A DNA stretch of 64,000 nt, from positions 388,858 through 452,857 of the forward strand of contig NZ_CADIKC010000008.1 in NCBI RefSeq assembly GCF_902859805.1, read 5' to 3'. Below, in pieces: positions 50,334 to 59,770 of the stretch. Numbering within the stretch: the stretch's first letter is position 1; each line of letters opens with the position of its first letter. Origin of the DNA: Paraburkholderia sediminicola (GTDB taxonomy: Bacteria > Pseudomonadota > Gammaproteobacteria > Burkholderiales > Burkholderiaceae). Under the pieces are notes generated by a model. That model had not been told where the DNA came from and ran no database searches. It was given only the letters and a program-made list of their open reading frames with translations. Position numbers and translations under genes: made by a program.

Positions 50334-51521
50334 ATGAACTCATTGAAGCGCGCGCGTACACGCGTACTCGTCCTCTCGTGCCTGCCATTTGCAGGCGTCG
50401 TGCTGTCAAGCGGCGCGTCGGCGCAAAGCAGCGTGACGCTGTACGGCGTCGTCGACAACGCGTTCACCTATGTCAGCAACCAGAAGGGACACTCCAACTT
50501 CTACATGAGCCAGGGCAACCTGCAGGCGAGCAAGTTCGGCCTGCTCGGTGCTGAAGACATCGGCGGCGGCACGAAGGTGATTTTCAGGCTTGAAAGCGGC
50601 TTTAACTCGCTGACCGGCGCACAAAGTAGCGCAGGCTTCATTTTCAATCGGCAAGCGTACGTCGGGCTCAACAACGACCGATACGGAACGGTGACACTCG
50701 GCCGCCAGTACACGCCCTACTTCCAGATGGTCGGCGCACTCGGGCCGACAGGCGTATTGACAGGCGCGACCGGTGCGCATCCGGGCGACCTCGACGCACT
50801 CGACACCACGCTGCGCCTCAACAATTCGGTTACCTATCTTTCGCCGAACCTCGCCGGTTTGCAATTCAGCGCGCAGTACGGCCTGGGCGGCGTACCGGGG
50901 AGCGTCGCCAACGGCAGCCAGTTCAGCGCGGCGGCTCGCTACGACTACCAGCCATTTGCGATCGCGGTGGGCTACCTGAAACTGAAAGACATCGCGACGA
51001 GCCAGGCGCTCGGCAGCTACGCAGTCAACTCGCCGGTGAACAGCGGCTATGCGACAGCACGCAGCGCGCAGTTGTTCGCCGCGGCGGCGCGCTACACCCA
51101 TCAGGACCTGATGGTCGGTGTGAATTATTCGAACGTGCAATACGCACCGGGCAACAGCTCGTTCTTCACCGGCGAAGGCGTATTCAATACCTACGGCGTG
51201 ATTTCCACGTACCGGATCACACCGGCCGTGACGGTCGGCGCGGGCTACAGCTACACGCAGGCGAGCAAAGCGAATGGCATCAGCGATCCAGCGCGCTATC
51301 AGCAGGTCTCGCTCGAGCAGACGTACAACCTCTCTGCCCGCACGACGCTATACGCACTGGAAGCGTATCAGCATGCGCGCGGCAAGACCCTGGTCGCATC
51401 GGGCAGCACGGGCACGAGTATCACTGACGCAGTGGCTGTGGTGGGCGACTCGCAGAATACGACGCCGTCGTCGGGTCCGTCGCAATTCGTCGGCATGGTG
51501 GGGTTGCGGCACGCGTTCTGA
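50334..51521 (+). CDS. Gram-negative porin (Burkholderia OmpC-like)
   Basis: 395-residue outer-membrane beta-barrel. Signal peptide ends AGVVLSSGASA-QSSVTLYGVVDNA; the mature start SSVTLYG is the Porin_4 hallmark. Constriction-loop motif GGTKVIFRLESGF and a C-terminal GMVGLRHAF with terminal Phe for BAM recognition. Sits 63 bases after the GH31 gene and probably supplies outer-membrane entry for the same substrate. Confidence 0.92.
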   Translation: MNSLKRARTRVLVLSCLPFAGVVLSSGASAQSSVTLYGVVDNAFTYVSNQKGHSNFYMSQGNLQASKFGLLGAEDIGGGTKVIFRLESGFNSLTGAQSSAGFIFNRQAYVGLNNDRYGTVTLGRQYTPYFQMVGALGPTGVLTGATGAHPGDLDALDTTLRLNNSVTYLSPNLAGLQFSAQYGLGGVPGSVANGSQFSAAARYDYQPFAIAVGYLKLKDIATSQALGSYAVNSPVNSGYATARSAQLFAAAARYTHQDLMVGVNYSNVQYAPGNSSFFTGEGVFNTYGVISTYRITPAVTVGAGYSYTQASKANGISDPARYQQVSLEQTYNLSARTTLYALEAYQHARGKTLVASGSTGTSITDAVAVVGDSQNTTPSSGPSQFVGMVGLRHAF

Positions 51522-51529
51522 GCGGTGAA

Positions 51530-51559
51530 GAAAGCCTGCGCAACACGCCGCAGGCTTTC
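51530..51559. terminator. Hairpin between porin and fhuB-like genes
   Basis: Stem gaaagcctgcg / cgcaggctttc with an eight-base loop lies between two converging transcripts. The T-runs are short on both sides, so this is a weak bidirectional terminator. Confidence 0.5.
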
Positions 51560-51570
51560 CAACACCGATG

Positions 51571-53658
51571 TCATGCCGCGCGCGGCGCCGCTTTCAACAG
51601 TGACCACAGCAGATAAGGTCCGCCGATCAGCGCGGCCATCAAACCCGCCGGCATCTCGTTGGGAAACAGCAGCAGGTTGCCGCACCACTGTGCGAGCACC
51701 ATCAGCACTACGCCTATCGCTGCCGAGGCCAGCAGTTGTTCCCGCGCGCGGCACACCCCCAAAGATCGCGCGATATGCGGCGCCATCAAACCGACGAACG
51801 ACAACGGTCCGACGATCAACGTCGAGGTAGCCGTGAGCAGCGCGGTCAGCAAGAGCACGGCAAGACGCGCAATGTCGACACGCACGCCAAGCGAGCGGCT
51901 CGTGCCTTCGCCGAGCGACAGCAGTTCCAGCCAGCGGGCCAGCAAGGGCGCAGCACCCAGACCCACCAGCGCGACCACGACCGCAACGGCTGCCGCTAAC
52001 GGCTGCACGTAATAGGTCGAGCCGACGACAAAGTTCAGCAGGAGCGCAGCGCGAGCGTCGCCGCTTGCCGTCACCGTTCCGCTGACTGCCTGAAATAGCG
52101 CGCCGATGGCAACGCCGATCAACAGCAATCGCTCCGGCGCGTACATGGCGCGACGTCCGACCCACAGCAAAAATAGCAGCGTGACGATCGAGCCAGTGAG
52201 ACACGACGCGAACAGCTCGAGCGGCCCTGGCGCGGCAAACAGGAACACGGCGGCAACGATGCCGAGCGCCCCACCCGAGCTCACACCGATCAGGTCGGGA
52301 CTCGCAATCGGATTGCCGGTCATGCGCTGCACCAGCGTTCCCGCAAGACCAAGCATTACACCCGCAGCAATCGCGGCGGCCGTATGCGGCACGCGCCAGA
52401 ATGCGAGTGCCTCCAATTGGGCGACGCTGACGATCCGCCAGCCGTCGAGCCCGCGCCCGATCACCATCGACAGCACGACAGCGAGCGCGGCGAGCAAGCC
52501 CAATCCCGCGATCAATCGCAGCGGCCGCTTGTGTCTGATCAGTGCGACGCTGTCACGCACGTCCGACCTCAAATCGGGGCGCGACTTGAGTTGCCGCAGC
52601 AGCCACAACAGCATCGGTGCGCCGATTAGCGACGTGACGGCGCCCGTCGGAATGAGTTGTGATCCAAATACGCCGCTGATGGCCACGGCCTGAACCATCG
52701 CGTCTGTCAGCCACAGCAGTGCGGCGCCGAGCACAGGCGCCCAGAACAGACGCTGCTGGAAGCGCCGCGCGCCGGCGAGCCGTGCCAGTGTCGGCGCGGC
52801 GAGGCCGATGAAACCGATCACGCCGACCGCGCTGACGACACACGCCGTCAACGCAACCGCGAGACCCAGCGCCGCGAAACGCGTGCGCATCAACGAGACG
52901 CCCAGGCCACGCGCCGTGCTTTCGCCGGCTTCGAAAAGGCTCAGCGGACGGCGCAGCAGGAAAACCGCCGCACCCGCGGCCACTAATCGCGCGAACAGCG
53001 CGGCGCTAGCGTGCCAGCCTTGCTGGTCCAGTGCGCCGCCGCCCCAGATCATGAGTCCCGCCAACAACTGGAAGTGCGAGATCGCGAGCGCAAGCGTCAA
53101 CGAGCCGCAATAGAAACTGACGATCATGCCGGACAGGATCACCGCCAGCGACGCGAGTCGTTGCCGCCATGCCAGGGCGAACACCAGCAACATCGCCAGC
53201 GCCGCGCCTATGAGCGCGATGAGCTCGCGCTGTGCGGCGATCCATGCCGGCGCCCAGAGCGTCGCGATCGTGAGCGCCAGATAGGCGCCGGGAAAGATAC
53301 CGAGCGTCATGGGCTCGGCAAGCGGATTGCGCAGCACCTGTTGCGCAATCGCACCCGCGAGCGCAAGCGCGGCGCCGCAGATCAAGGTCATCGCGATGCG
53401 CGGCAACGCGCTGTCGTGCACGATCAGTTGACGAAGGTTGCCGGGTTCGGGTGCCATGATCGCGGACCAGAGGCTGGCGCCGGCAAGCTGCGTTCGCAGG
53501 ACCCAGAGCGTCAGCGCGATGGCCGCGAGGACGACGAGCGCGGTCACCGGCAGGAGAATGCTGCGCGGCGCCGCAAGCGACGGCTGGCCGATTCGCGTAT
53601 CCAGCGCATCGGGGCGGCCATTTTGCTGGCCTGAGGGAGGCACGTGTTTAGATGACAT
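51571..53658 (-). CDS. Siderophore ABC importer permease, fused double FecCD (FhuB type)
   Basis: 695 residues formed by two tandem FecCD permease domains, about ten helices each, as in FhuB and the Burkholderia OrbD. Repeat landmarks are ALAGAIAQQVLRNPLAEPMTLGI in the first half and GLAGTLVQRMTGNPIASPDLIGV in the second, with the two FIGL-like coupling loops (GVIGFIGLAAPTLAR; GPLSFVGLMAPHIAR). It accepts ferric siderophore from the FhuD-like protein. The ATG at 53658 overlaps the end of the binding-protein gene by 11 bases. Confidence 0.92.
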   Translation of the reverse strand: MSSKHVPPSGQQNGRPDALDTRIGQPSLAAPRSILLPVTALVVLAAIALTLWVLRTQLAGASLWSAIMAPEPGNLRQLIVHDSALPRIAMTLICGAALALAGAIAQQVLRNPLAEPMTLGIFPGAYLALTIATLWAPAWIAAQRELIALIGAALAMLLVFALAWRQRLASLAVILSGMIVSFYCGSLTLALAISHFQLLAGLMIWGGGALDQQGWHASAALFARLVAAGAAVFLLRRPLSLFEAGESTARGLGVSLMRTRFAALGLAVALTACVVSAVGVIGFIGLAAPTLARLAGARRFQQRLFWAPVLGAALLWLTDAMVQAVAISGVFGSQLIPTGAVTSLIGAPMLLWLLRQLKSRPDLRSDVRDSVALIRHKRPLRLIAGLGLLAALAVVLSMVIGRGLDGWRIVSVAQLEALAFWRVPHTAAAIAAGVMLGLAGTLVQRMTGNPIASPDLIGVSSGGALGIVAAVFLFAAPGPLELFASCLTGSIVTLLFLLWVGRRAMYAPERLLLIGVAIGALFQAVSGTVTASGDARAALLLNFVVGSTYYVQPLAAAVAVVVALVGLGAAPLLARWLELLSLGEGTSRSLGVRVDIARLAVLLLTALLTATSTLIVGPLSFVGLMAPHIARSLGVCRAREQLLASAAIGVVLMVLAQWCGNLLLFPNEMPAGLMAALIGGPYLLWSLLKAAPRAA

Positions 53659-54610
53659 GACTGCTTTGCATGGCGTTGGCGACAGCGCGAGCAAAACGCT
53701 GGACAGAGATCAACGCGCCCGTCGCCGAGATGACCGGTAAGGTCGCCGTTCTACCGGCTTGCGAGAACGGCAACTGCCGCCACACCGGATTACGTTGCAG
53801 GCCGGCCAGATTGCCGGGCGCCCCCGAACCGATCCAAAGGATGCGCGCGTCGGGCGCCGCCGCGAGACGGTCCAGTTCGACGATGTACGCGGATCCGCCC
53901 AGGCCGGCCCCGTTGCTACCGCGTTCCAGCGCGGTCACCGCGGCGTTACGAAGACCCAGTGTCTGCAGGATTTCGTCGAACATGCTGCCGGTGCCGAATA
54001 CGCGCAGGTGCCGATCGTCGACGAGCTGCGCGACATAGACGGCCGGATAGCCGCCCGTGGGCGTCGCCGCATCGAGCGTCGCACGCGACTGCGCGAGCAC
54101 GCCGGTCGTCGCATTCAACAGCGCTTCGGCCTTCGCTTCGACGCCGAGGTGCCGCGCAAGCGTCATCGCTTCGCCGCGCATCGCACGGTACGGTTGCGGG
54201 TCCATCGTGTAAGCGCCGAGTGTCAACGTCGGTGCGATCCGTTCGAACGAAGCCCGCACGCTTGCGTGCGCGGGCGTGATCACCAGCAGATCGGGCCGGA
54301 GTTCGTAAAGCAGATCGTAGTTCGGCTGGAACAGCAGTCCCACATCGACAACACCAGGAGGCAGCGGCGGTTCGACAACGCTGCTGACGTACCACGCGGG
54401 CGCCGGCACGCCGACGGGCGTCACGCCCAGCGAAAGCAGCATTTCGGTCAGATCCCAGTTCAGCACGATGATCCGCCGCGACGCGCGGTTTGCAGCGTCT
54501 GGCGTGGCGCCGTGCGCGGCAGCCGTCATCCCCAGCGCGGCGGCCACCATCGCCCGCAGGTACAGGCGGCGTTTCTCCGACACGGGCGCGATCAAGCCAT
54601 CGACGCTCAT
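53648..54610 (-). CDS. Periplasmic ferric-siderophore binding protein (FhuD type)
   Basis: 320 residues with a class III binding-protein fold. RRIIVLNWDLTEMLLSLGV starts the first lobe and DVGLLFQPNYDLLYELRPDLLVIT the second strand-helix unit. The signal region contains EKRRLYLRAMVAAALGM; the paired Arg suggests Tat export, as for some FhuD proteins. The ATG at 54610 overlaps the ATPase gene stop (ATGA). It passes ferric hydroxamate-like complexes to the permease. Confidence 0.9.
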   Translation of the reverse strand: MSVDGLIAPVSEKRRLYLRAMVAAALGMTAAAHGATPDAANRASRRIIVLNWDLTEMLLSLGVTPVGVPAPAWYVSSVVEPPLPPGVVDVGLLFQPNYDLLYELRPDLLVITPAHASVRASFERIAPTLTLGAYTMDPQPYRAMRGEAMTLARHLGVEAKAEALLNATTGVLAQSRATLDAATPTGGYPAVYVAQLVDDRHLRVFGTGSMFDEILQTLGLRNAAVTALERGSNGAGLGGSAYIVELDRLAAAPDARILWIGSGAPGNLAGLQRNPVWRQLPFSQAGRTATLPVISATGALISVQRFARAVANAMQSSHVI

Positions 54611-55419
54611 TGCGGAATGCCCACAACCCGGCCGCTGGGATCCTGCAGCACATTCATCGGCACACCGTAAATGGCCTGCAGATTCGGCCCGGTCATGATG
54701 TCGCCCGGCGTGCCCTGCATCAGGATGCGTCCATGACGCAGCGCGACGATGTGGTCGCAAAAGCGCGCGGCCATGTTGATATCGTGCAAAACGACAACGG
54801 CCGCGATGCTGCGTTGCGCACAAAGCGTGCGCACCAGATCCAGCACCTCGACCTGATGGGCAATGTCCAGCGCGGACGTCGGTTCGTCGAGCAGCAGACA
54901 GCGGCTGTCCTGCGCGATCAGCATGGCCAGCCACACCCTTTGCCGTTCGCCTCCGGACAGGCTGTCCACGAGACGGTCCGCGTAATGCGTGACGTCCGTC
55001 ATCTGCATGGCTTGTTCGACCTGGCTGCGATCGTCGTCGCCAAATATGCCGAGACTGCCGTGCCACGGGTATCGGCCGAGCGCGACGAGTTCGCGCACCA
55101 GCAGGCCATCCGTAGACGGGGTGTATTGCGGCAAGTGGGCAACACGCTGCGCGAATTCGCGCGGTTTCCACGACGCAATCGGTTTGCCGTCGAAACGGAT
55201 CGAGCCCGCCCCCTGCACATGATGGCGCGCGAGCAGACGCATCAAACTCGTCTTTCCCGATCCGTTGTGACCGATGAGACCTGTCACGCACTCGCGCGAA
55301 ATCGACAGATCGATGTCATCCAGCAAACGCGTGCCGCCGATGTCGAACCGGACCTGGTCAAGTTCGAAAAGTGGCGGCACGGAGGCGGATTCGGTAGCGG
55401 ACAAACTGGTATTGACCAT
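54607..55419 (-). CDS. Siderophore ABC importer ATPase (FhuC type)
   Basis: 270 residues. Walker A GHNGSGKTSL, signature SLSGGERQRVWLAM, Walker B LLLDEPTSALD, and a His-loop VVLHDINMAARF. The N-terminal 15 residues are Ser/Ala-rich. It energises the FhuB-like permease. The gap to the exporter gene is 52 bases. Confidence 0.93.
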   Translation of the reverse strand: MVNTSLSATESASVPPLFELDQVRFDIGGTRLLDDIDLSISRECVTGLIGHNGSGKTSLMRLLARHHVQGAGSIRFDGKPIASWKPREFAQRVAHLPQYTPSTDGLLVRELVALGRYPWHGSLGIFGDDDRSQVEQAMQMTDVTHYADRLVDSLSGGERQRVWLAMLIAQDSRCLLLDEPTSALDIAHQVEVLDLVRTLCAQRSIAAVVVLHDINMAARFCDHIVALRHGRILMQGTPGDIMTGPNLQAIYGVPMNVLQDPSGRVVGIPQ

Positions 55420-55471
55420 GGAATTCTGGCTATACCCGCGGCCGGCGGCCGCGGGAATGAAAGTAGGCAGT

Positions 55472-57154
55472 TCAGGCGCGCGCCGGAGCACGTGCGGGCA
55501 GCGGGCCGGCGGCATGGGCGTGAAAAGGATCGGCAGGCTGTGCACCGCCCGCGCCCTCTTCGACCACCTGGCCAAAATCGAGCTTGATATAGCGGTCCGC
55601 GAGATGGAAATAGCGGTCGTCGTGCGTGATGACCACCACCGTCTTGCCTTTCGCCTTCAGCTCCGGCAAGAGCCGTCGATAGAACACGTCCTTGAAGAGC
55701 GGGTCCTGATCCGCGGCCCATTCGTCGAACAGATAGAACGGCCGGTCCTCGAGATACGACACGAGTAGCGCGAGACGTTTGCGCTGGCCTTGCGACAGTT
55801 CGAGCGTCGAGAACGCGCCGTTCTCGATCTTGACCTTGTGGGCGAGCTGCAGATCTTCAAGCAGCGCATGCGCGGCCGCATCGACGTTATCGAGCCGGAT
55901 GCCGAGTAGCGTGTCGAACAGAAAGAAGTCGCTGAAGACGACAGAAAAGTGCTGCCGGTAGGCGTCGCGCTGCGCTTCGTCGACTTCCTTGCCATTGAGC
56001 AGAATCCGCCCGCTTTCCGGCGTGTAGAGCCCGACGAGCATCTTCGCCAGCGTCGTCTTGCCGCTGCCGTTGCCGCCGATCAGATAGACGAGCTCGCCGG
56101 GACGGAAGCTCAGATTGACTGGCCCCAGCGTAAACACGTCGTTCTCCTTTTCGCGGAAGTACCGGTGTGTGACGCCTTCGAGCACGATGCTCCCGAACGC
56201 CGTGGCTTGCGGCGCGGCCACCGTTTGCTCGATGGGCAACTCCGCGTTCACCTGCTCGACACGTTCGAGCGCCACGCGCGCCGTGCTGAGATTCGGAATC
56301 GCGGAAAGCAGGCCCTCGATCGGCATGATCATGTACAGGAAAATCATCGCGTAACCGGACATCACATGCGGCGTGACGGGCAGATAACGCGTCAGAACGA
56401 ACAGCACACAGCCAATGAACGCAAAGAAGATGAAACTGCCCCAACTCGCCGCGGCCGCATAGAGCACATAGCCGCGAGTGCGCTGTACGCGCACGGCCTC
56501 GACATTGGTCGCCAGCGTCTCGTCGATGAACTCGCGCATGCGCGCGCGATGCAGCTTCAGTTCCTTGGCGCCATCGAACAGCGCACGGAAATGACGCACC
56601 AGCGCATCTTCCCGGCGACGCGAACTGCGCAGATGGAACATGCCGCGCGTGTTCGCCACATGAAAACCCGCTGAACCGATCAGCACCGTGACGGCGGCGA
56701 ATACCAGAACCTGCCACGACAGCAAACCAAGATAAACGAGGCAGCCTGCAATCACCGCACCGTTCATCACGAGCCCGGGCAGACCGACGAACAGCACGAC
56801 GATGGCGTCCAGATCCTGCGTCAGCACGCCCAGCGAACGCGCCGATCCCTGACGTTCGACGGAGGCAAAGGGCGCGGCCGAAATGCGATTGATGGTCTTC
56901 ATGCGCAGACTCGCCTTGGCGTTCTGCCCGAGACTCATGAAGAGCGTCTGCGAAGCGGTCCGCGTGATGAGCACGACGACACCGATCATGAGAAAGCGCA
57001 AACCGAGTTCGATCAGCTGTTCGCGCGAGGCAGAGAGCGCCTGGTTGATGAGCGCGACCATCGCTGCGTTTCCGAACCCGCTGACAAGGCTCATACCGAT
57101 TGCCAGCAACAGGCGCTGACGTGAACCCTTAACCAGAAACCAGAGAGTGTGCAT
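55472..57154 (-). CDS. Cyclic peptide/siderophore exporter (PvdE/SyrD type ABC transporter)
   Basis: 560-residue half transporter with an N-terminal six-helix domain (about 1-310) and a C-terminal ATPase. Walker A GGNGSGKTTLAK near residue 368, signature LSQGQRKRLALL, Walker B RPFYLFDEWAADQDP. The Q in LSQGQ and the FDEWAADQDP form are typical of the PvdE/cyclic peptide exporter family. In Pseudomonas, PvdE moves the acylated pyoverdine precursor to the periplasm, where PvdQ deacylates it; here the gene directly follows an acylase. Confidence 0.9.
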   Translation of the reverse strand: MHTLWFLVKGSRQRLLLAIGMSLVSGFGNAAMVALINQALSASREQLIELGLRFLMIGVVVLITRTASQTLFMSLGQNAKASLRMKTINRISAAPFASVERQGSARSLGVLTQDLDAIVVLFVGLPGLVMNGAVIAGCLVYLGLLSWQVLVFAAVTVLIGSAGFHVANTRGMFHLRSSRRREDALVRHFRALFDGAKELKLHRARMREFIDETLATNVEAVRVQRTRGYVLYAAAASWGSFIFFAFIGCVLFVLTRYLPVTPHVMSGYAMIFLYMIMPIEGLLSAIPNLSTARVALERVEQVNAELPIEQTVAAPQATAFGSIVLEGVTHRYFREKENDVFTLGPVNLSFRPGELVYLIGGNGSGKTTLAKMLVGLYTPESGRILLNGKEVDEAQRDAYRQHFSVVFSDFFLFDTLLGIRLDNVDAAAHALLEDLQLAHKVKIENGAFSTLELSQGQRKRLALLVSYLEDRPFYLFDEWAADQDPLFKDVFYRRLLPELKAKGKTVVVITHDDRYFHLADRYIKLDFGQVVEEGAGGAQPADPFHAHAAGPLPARAPARA

Positions 57155-57187
57155 AGAGATCGAGTGGAGTCTTTTCGTGAGACGTGG

Positions 57188-59770
57188 TCAGTCTTGTGGC
57201 GCGGGAACAGTCAGCGTGACACGCTGCGATCTGTTTTCTTCGCGTTCGACATCGGCTTGATCGAACGGCGCGTTCCGCCATGTTTTGCGTGCGTAGTCGA
57301 GCGTGCCTTCAGCGCTCGCGGGCGATGCGGGATCGTCGGATTCCGAAGGGGCGAGCAAGGTCCTGGCGATCACACGCGAATTCGGCCCGAAGCTGACGAT
57401 CTGCATATAGCTGTTGCCGATTGCCGCGCCATCCATCAAGGCAGAATCGCTTTTACCCGCCCCCACGTGCTCAATCGGACAGGCCGACACGAAGTAACCG
57501 CTTTCGCTGCAGCCGCCAAACAGAGCAATGCGTTTGCCGTTACGCGAGGTGTAGAGCGCCGCGCCGGTCGGCGCATCGACGGCGAGGCCCGCGCGTTGCA
57601 ACGCCAGCACCGCAGCGCCCAACGCCTGTGCGACGCGCGGATCGTCCGCACGCAGATGGTCAGGCGTCGATAGCGGCGCGGACATCGAAAACGGCACGGC
57701 GTAGCGCTGATCGACCGGGATCGCCTCGATACGCGACCAGAACGCCTCCCACAGCACCGCACCGTGCGAGTCCGTTTCTGCATTCATGGGCCAGGCTCGC
57801 AGTGTCTTGCACGCAGCGGCCAGATGGACCGTCTGCGGCGCGGCCGGCGCTGCGCCGCCGGATCGATCCTTGTCGAGCTGCACCACGGGGTCCGGGCCCA
57901 CGCATACGCTTTGCAAAACCTGCGGCAAAAAACGTTCAGCGGTCATCGTACGGGTATCGAGCACGCGTGTGCCCAACGCCGAGAGCGTGCGCTGGCCGGC
58001 TGGCAACGCCATCCATGAACGGGCAATCTCGTGTCCGAGTTGCGCGCGCAGCGACAGCGCCGCGTTGGGGTCGCCCACCACACGCGGAAAACCGGAAAGC
58101 GGCTGCTGCGGATTGGCGAGACCGTAGCTGTTGTTCATGTTCGCCACGTAGTCGGTGCGCAGCAACGAGGGCATGTCGTCAACCGGCAACGCGCCCGCGC
58201 GAACCGAGCCCTTGCTCATCGGCCACTGGCAAGCCGAGCGCGAACCGTCGAGAAAAGGCACGCCCGGCATTTTGGCGTCGAACGCCGCGCCGAGCGGTTT
58301 CGCCGTGCAGGTCGCGGCGAACGCGTCGTCGACGTTGGGCATCGAGCCGATATCGGCGAACCACACGCGCGGATCGTCGCGGCCGATCGCCACCGTGTTG
58401 ACCCACGGCGTCGCGGCGAGGCGCTTTTGCGTGGCGATGAAGTCATCGAGCGACGACGCCTGCCCCCAGCGAAGAAAGTTTTCGAAGATCGCGTAGTTGT
58501 CCGCGTTCGAATCGCGAACCGCGAACGCTTGCGTTCCGTTCCAGGCGAGCGCCGGCGACATGGCGTGCAGATCGACCACCGGACCGAAGCGTGAGCGATA
58601 GAACGTACGCGTGACGGGCTTCGATGTGCCGTCGGCCTGCTTTACCTCGACGGTGATCTGCTGCTGCGTCATCGGCTCTTCACGTCCATCGATCTGATAG
58701 ACCGTCGGCTTGCCGGGCACGAGCGACAACTGGAATAACCCAAACCGGCGGGCGCTGGACACCGTATGCGTCCAGGCCACATTGCGGTTGTAGCCGATCA
58801 TCACGACGGGCACGCCCAGAAAAGAAACGCCGCTCACGTCGAGCTGGCCCGGCAGCGTGAGCTGCGCCTGATAGAAGCGGTCCGGCCCTTGCCAGAACCA
58901 GTGAGGATTGCCGAACAGCACGCTTTGCCCGCTGCCCGTCACATTCGCACCGAAAGCGAGCGCATTGCTGCCGGCATCGCGTACGCCGCCCGCCTGCAGA
59001 TAGGTGTTGCCGAGTTCGTCGCCGACGCTCGCAACACGTTGCGGCACCGCCTGTCCGAGCTGCACGGCGGGCGGATGAGCGTCGGCGAGCGCCTCGATGA
59101 AGCCCGTGTAGCCGCCCACGAAATTCGCGGCGGCAAGACGCCGATAGATGTCGGTCTCGGTGATATCGCGCACCCAGCGCTCATTCCGGCACGCAGCATG
59201 GGCTCGCGTGTCCGGTGCTGCGCGCAGCGTCGCCAGATAGCGGTTGTAGCCTTGCGCGAAACCCGCGATCAGTTGCCGCACGTTATCCGGCTGATGGGCG
59301 CGGTAGGCATCGGTCTGCTCGCGTCCGTCGAGCAGGCGGAAGAAGAAATCCGCATCGATATTGCGTGGCGAACCGAAAGTCGCGCGCGTCGGCGGCTTCG
59401 CGTCCGCACCGAAAAACGCCGAACGCTCGCCGCGATACGTGACGAACGCATCGGCGAGCGTGCAGAGATTGTCCTGCGCCTGCGCATAACCGTAGCCATA
59501 CCCAAGCGCGGTCCAGGACTGTGCTTCGATGTGCGGTACGCCATCGGCCGTTCGACGGATCACGACCTGCGCGCCTGCTTCGTCAGAAACCGACACGCGA
59601 GGCGGCGTCGGCTTCTGCGCGAGGCAGCCGGCAAGCACCGCCGGGAGCAACGCCGTGCACATCATCCGCCGAAGAATCTGACGGGACCGCGCGGGCATTT
59701 TCCTGACGGCATCCAGCCGCGCCGCGCCGGGGCGAAATGCCCCGGTGATCTGCAATTTAAGTCTTACCAT
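57188..59770 (-). CDS. Penicillin amidase family acylase (PvdQ-like), predicted lipoprotein
   Basis: 860-residue Ntn-hydrolase precursor. The nucleophile is S268 in RDAGSNALAFG, where autoproteolysis would expose Ser. Alpha-subunit features include DGVPHIEAQSWTALGYGYGY near residue 80. In the beta subunit, FYRSRFGPVVD and HTVSSARRFGLFQLSL match the acylase pocket. The N-terminus has a basic region and a lipobox VLAGC with C49. The ATG at 59770 overlaps the receptor stop by seven bases. PvdQ removes a fatty acyl chain from a siderophore precursor. Confidence 0.88.
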   Translation of the reverse strand: MVRLKLQITGAFRPGAARLDAVRKMPARSRQILRRMMCTALLPAVLAGCLAQKPTPPRVSVSDEAGAQVVIRRTADGVPHIEAQSWTALGYGYGYAQAQDNLCTLADAFVTYRGERSAFFGADAKPPTRATFGSPRNIDADFFFRLLDGREQTDAYRAHQPDNVRQLIAGFAQGYNRYLATLRAAPDTRAHAACRNERWVRDITETDIYRRLAAANFVGGYTGFIEALADAHPPAVQLGQAVPQRVASVGDELGNTYLQAGGVRDAGSNALAFGANVTGSGQSVLFGNPHWFWQGPDRFYQAQLTLPGQLDVSGVSFLGVPVVMIGYNRNVAWTHTVSSARRFGLFQLSLVPGKPTVYQIDGREEPMTQQQITVEVKQADGTSKPVTRTFYRSRFGPVVDLHAMSPALAWNGTQAFAVRDSNADNYAIFENFLRWGQASSLDDFIATQKRLAATPWVNTVAIGRDDPRVWFADIGSMPNVDDAFAATCTAKPLGAAFDAKMPGVPFLDGSRSACQWPMSKGSVRAGALPVDDMPSLLRTDYVANMNNSYGLANPQQPLSGFPRVVGDPNAALSLRAQLGHEIARSWMALPAGQRTLSALGTRVLDTRTMTAERFLPQVLQSVCVGPDPVVQLDKDRSGGAAPAAPQTVHLAAACKTLRAWPMNAETDSHGAVLWEAFWSRIEAIPVDQRYAVPFSMSAPLSTPDHLRADDPRVAQALGAAVLALQRAGLAVDAPTGAALYTSRNGKRIALFGGCSESGYFVSACPIEHVGAGKSDSALMDGAAIGNSYMQIVSFGPNSRVIARTLLAPSESDDPASPASAEGTLDYARKTWRNAPFDQADVEREENRSQRVTLTVPAPQD

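Noticed and set aside
54611..55291. N-terminal extension of the FhuD-like protein through the ATPase gene
   Set aside because: The extended frame overlaps the complete FhuC-like gene; the ATG at 54610 with a proper signal region is the real start.
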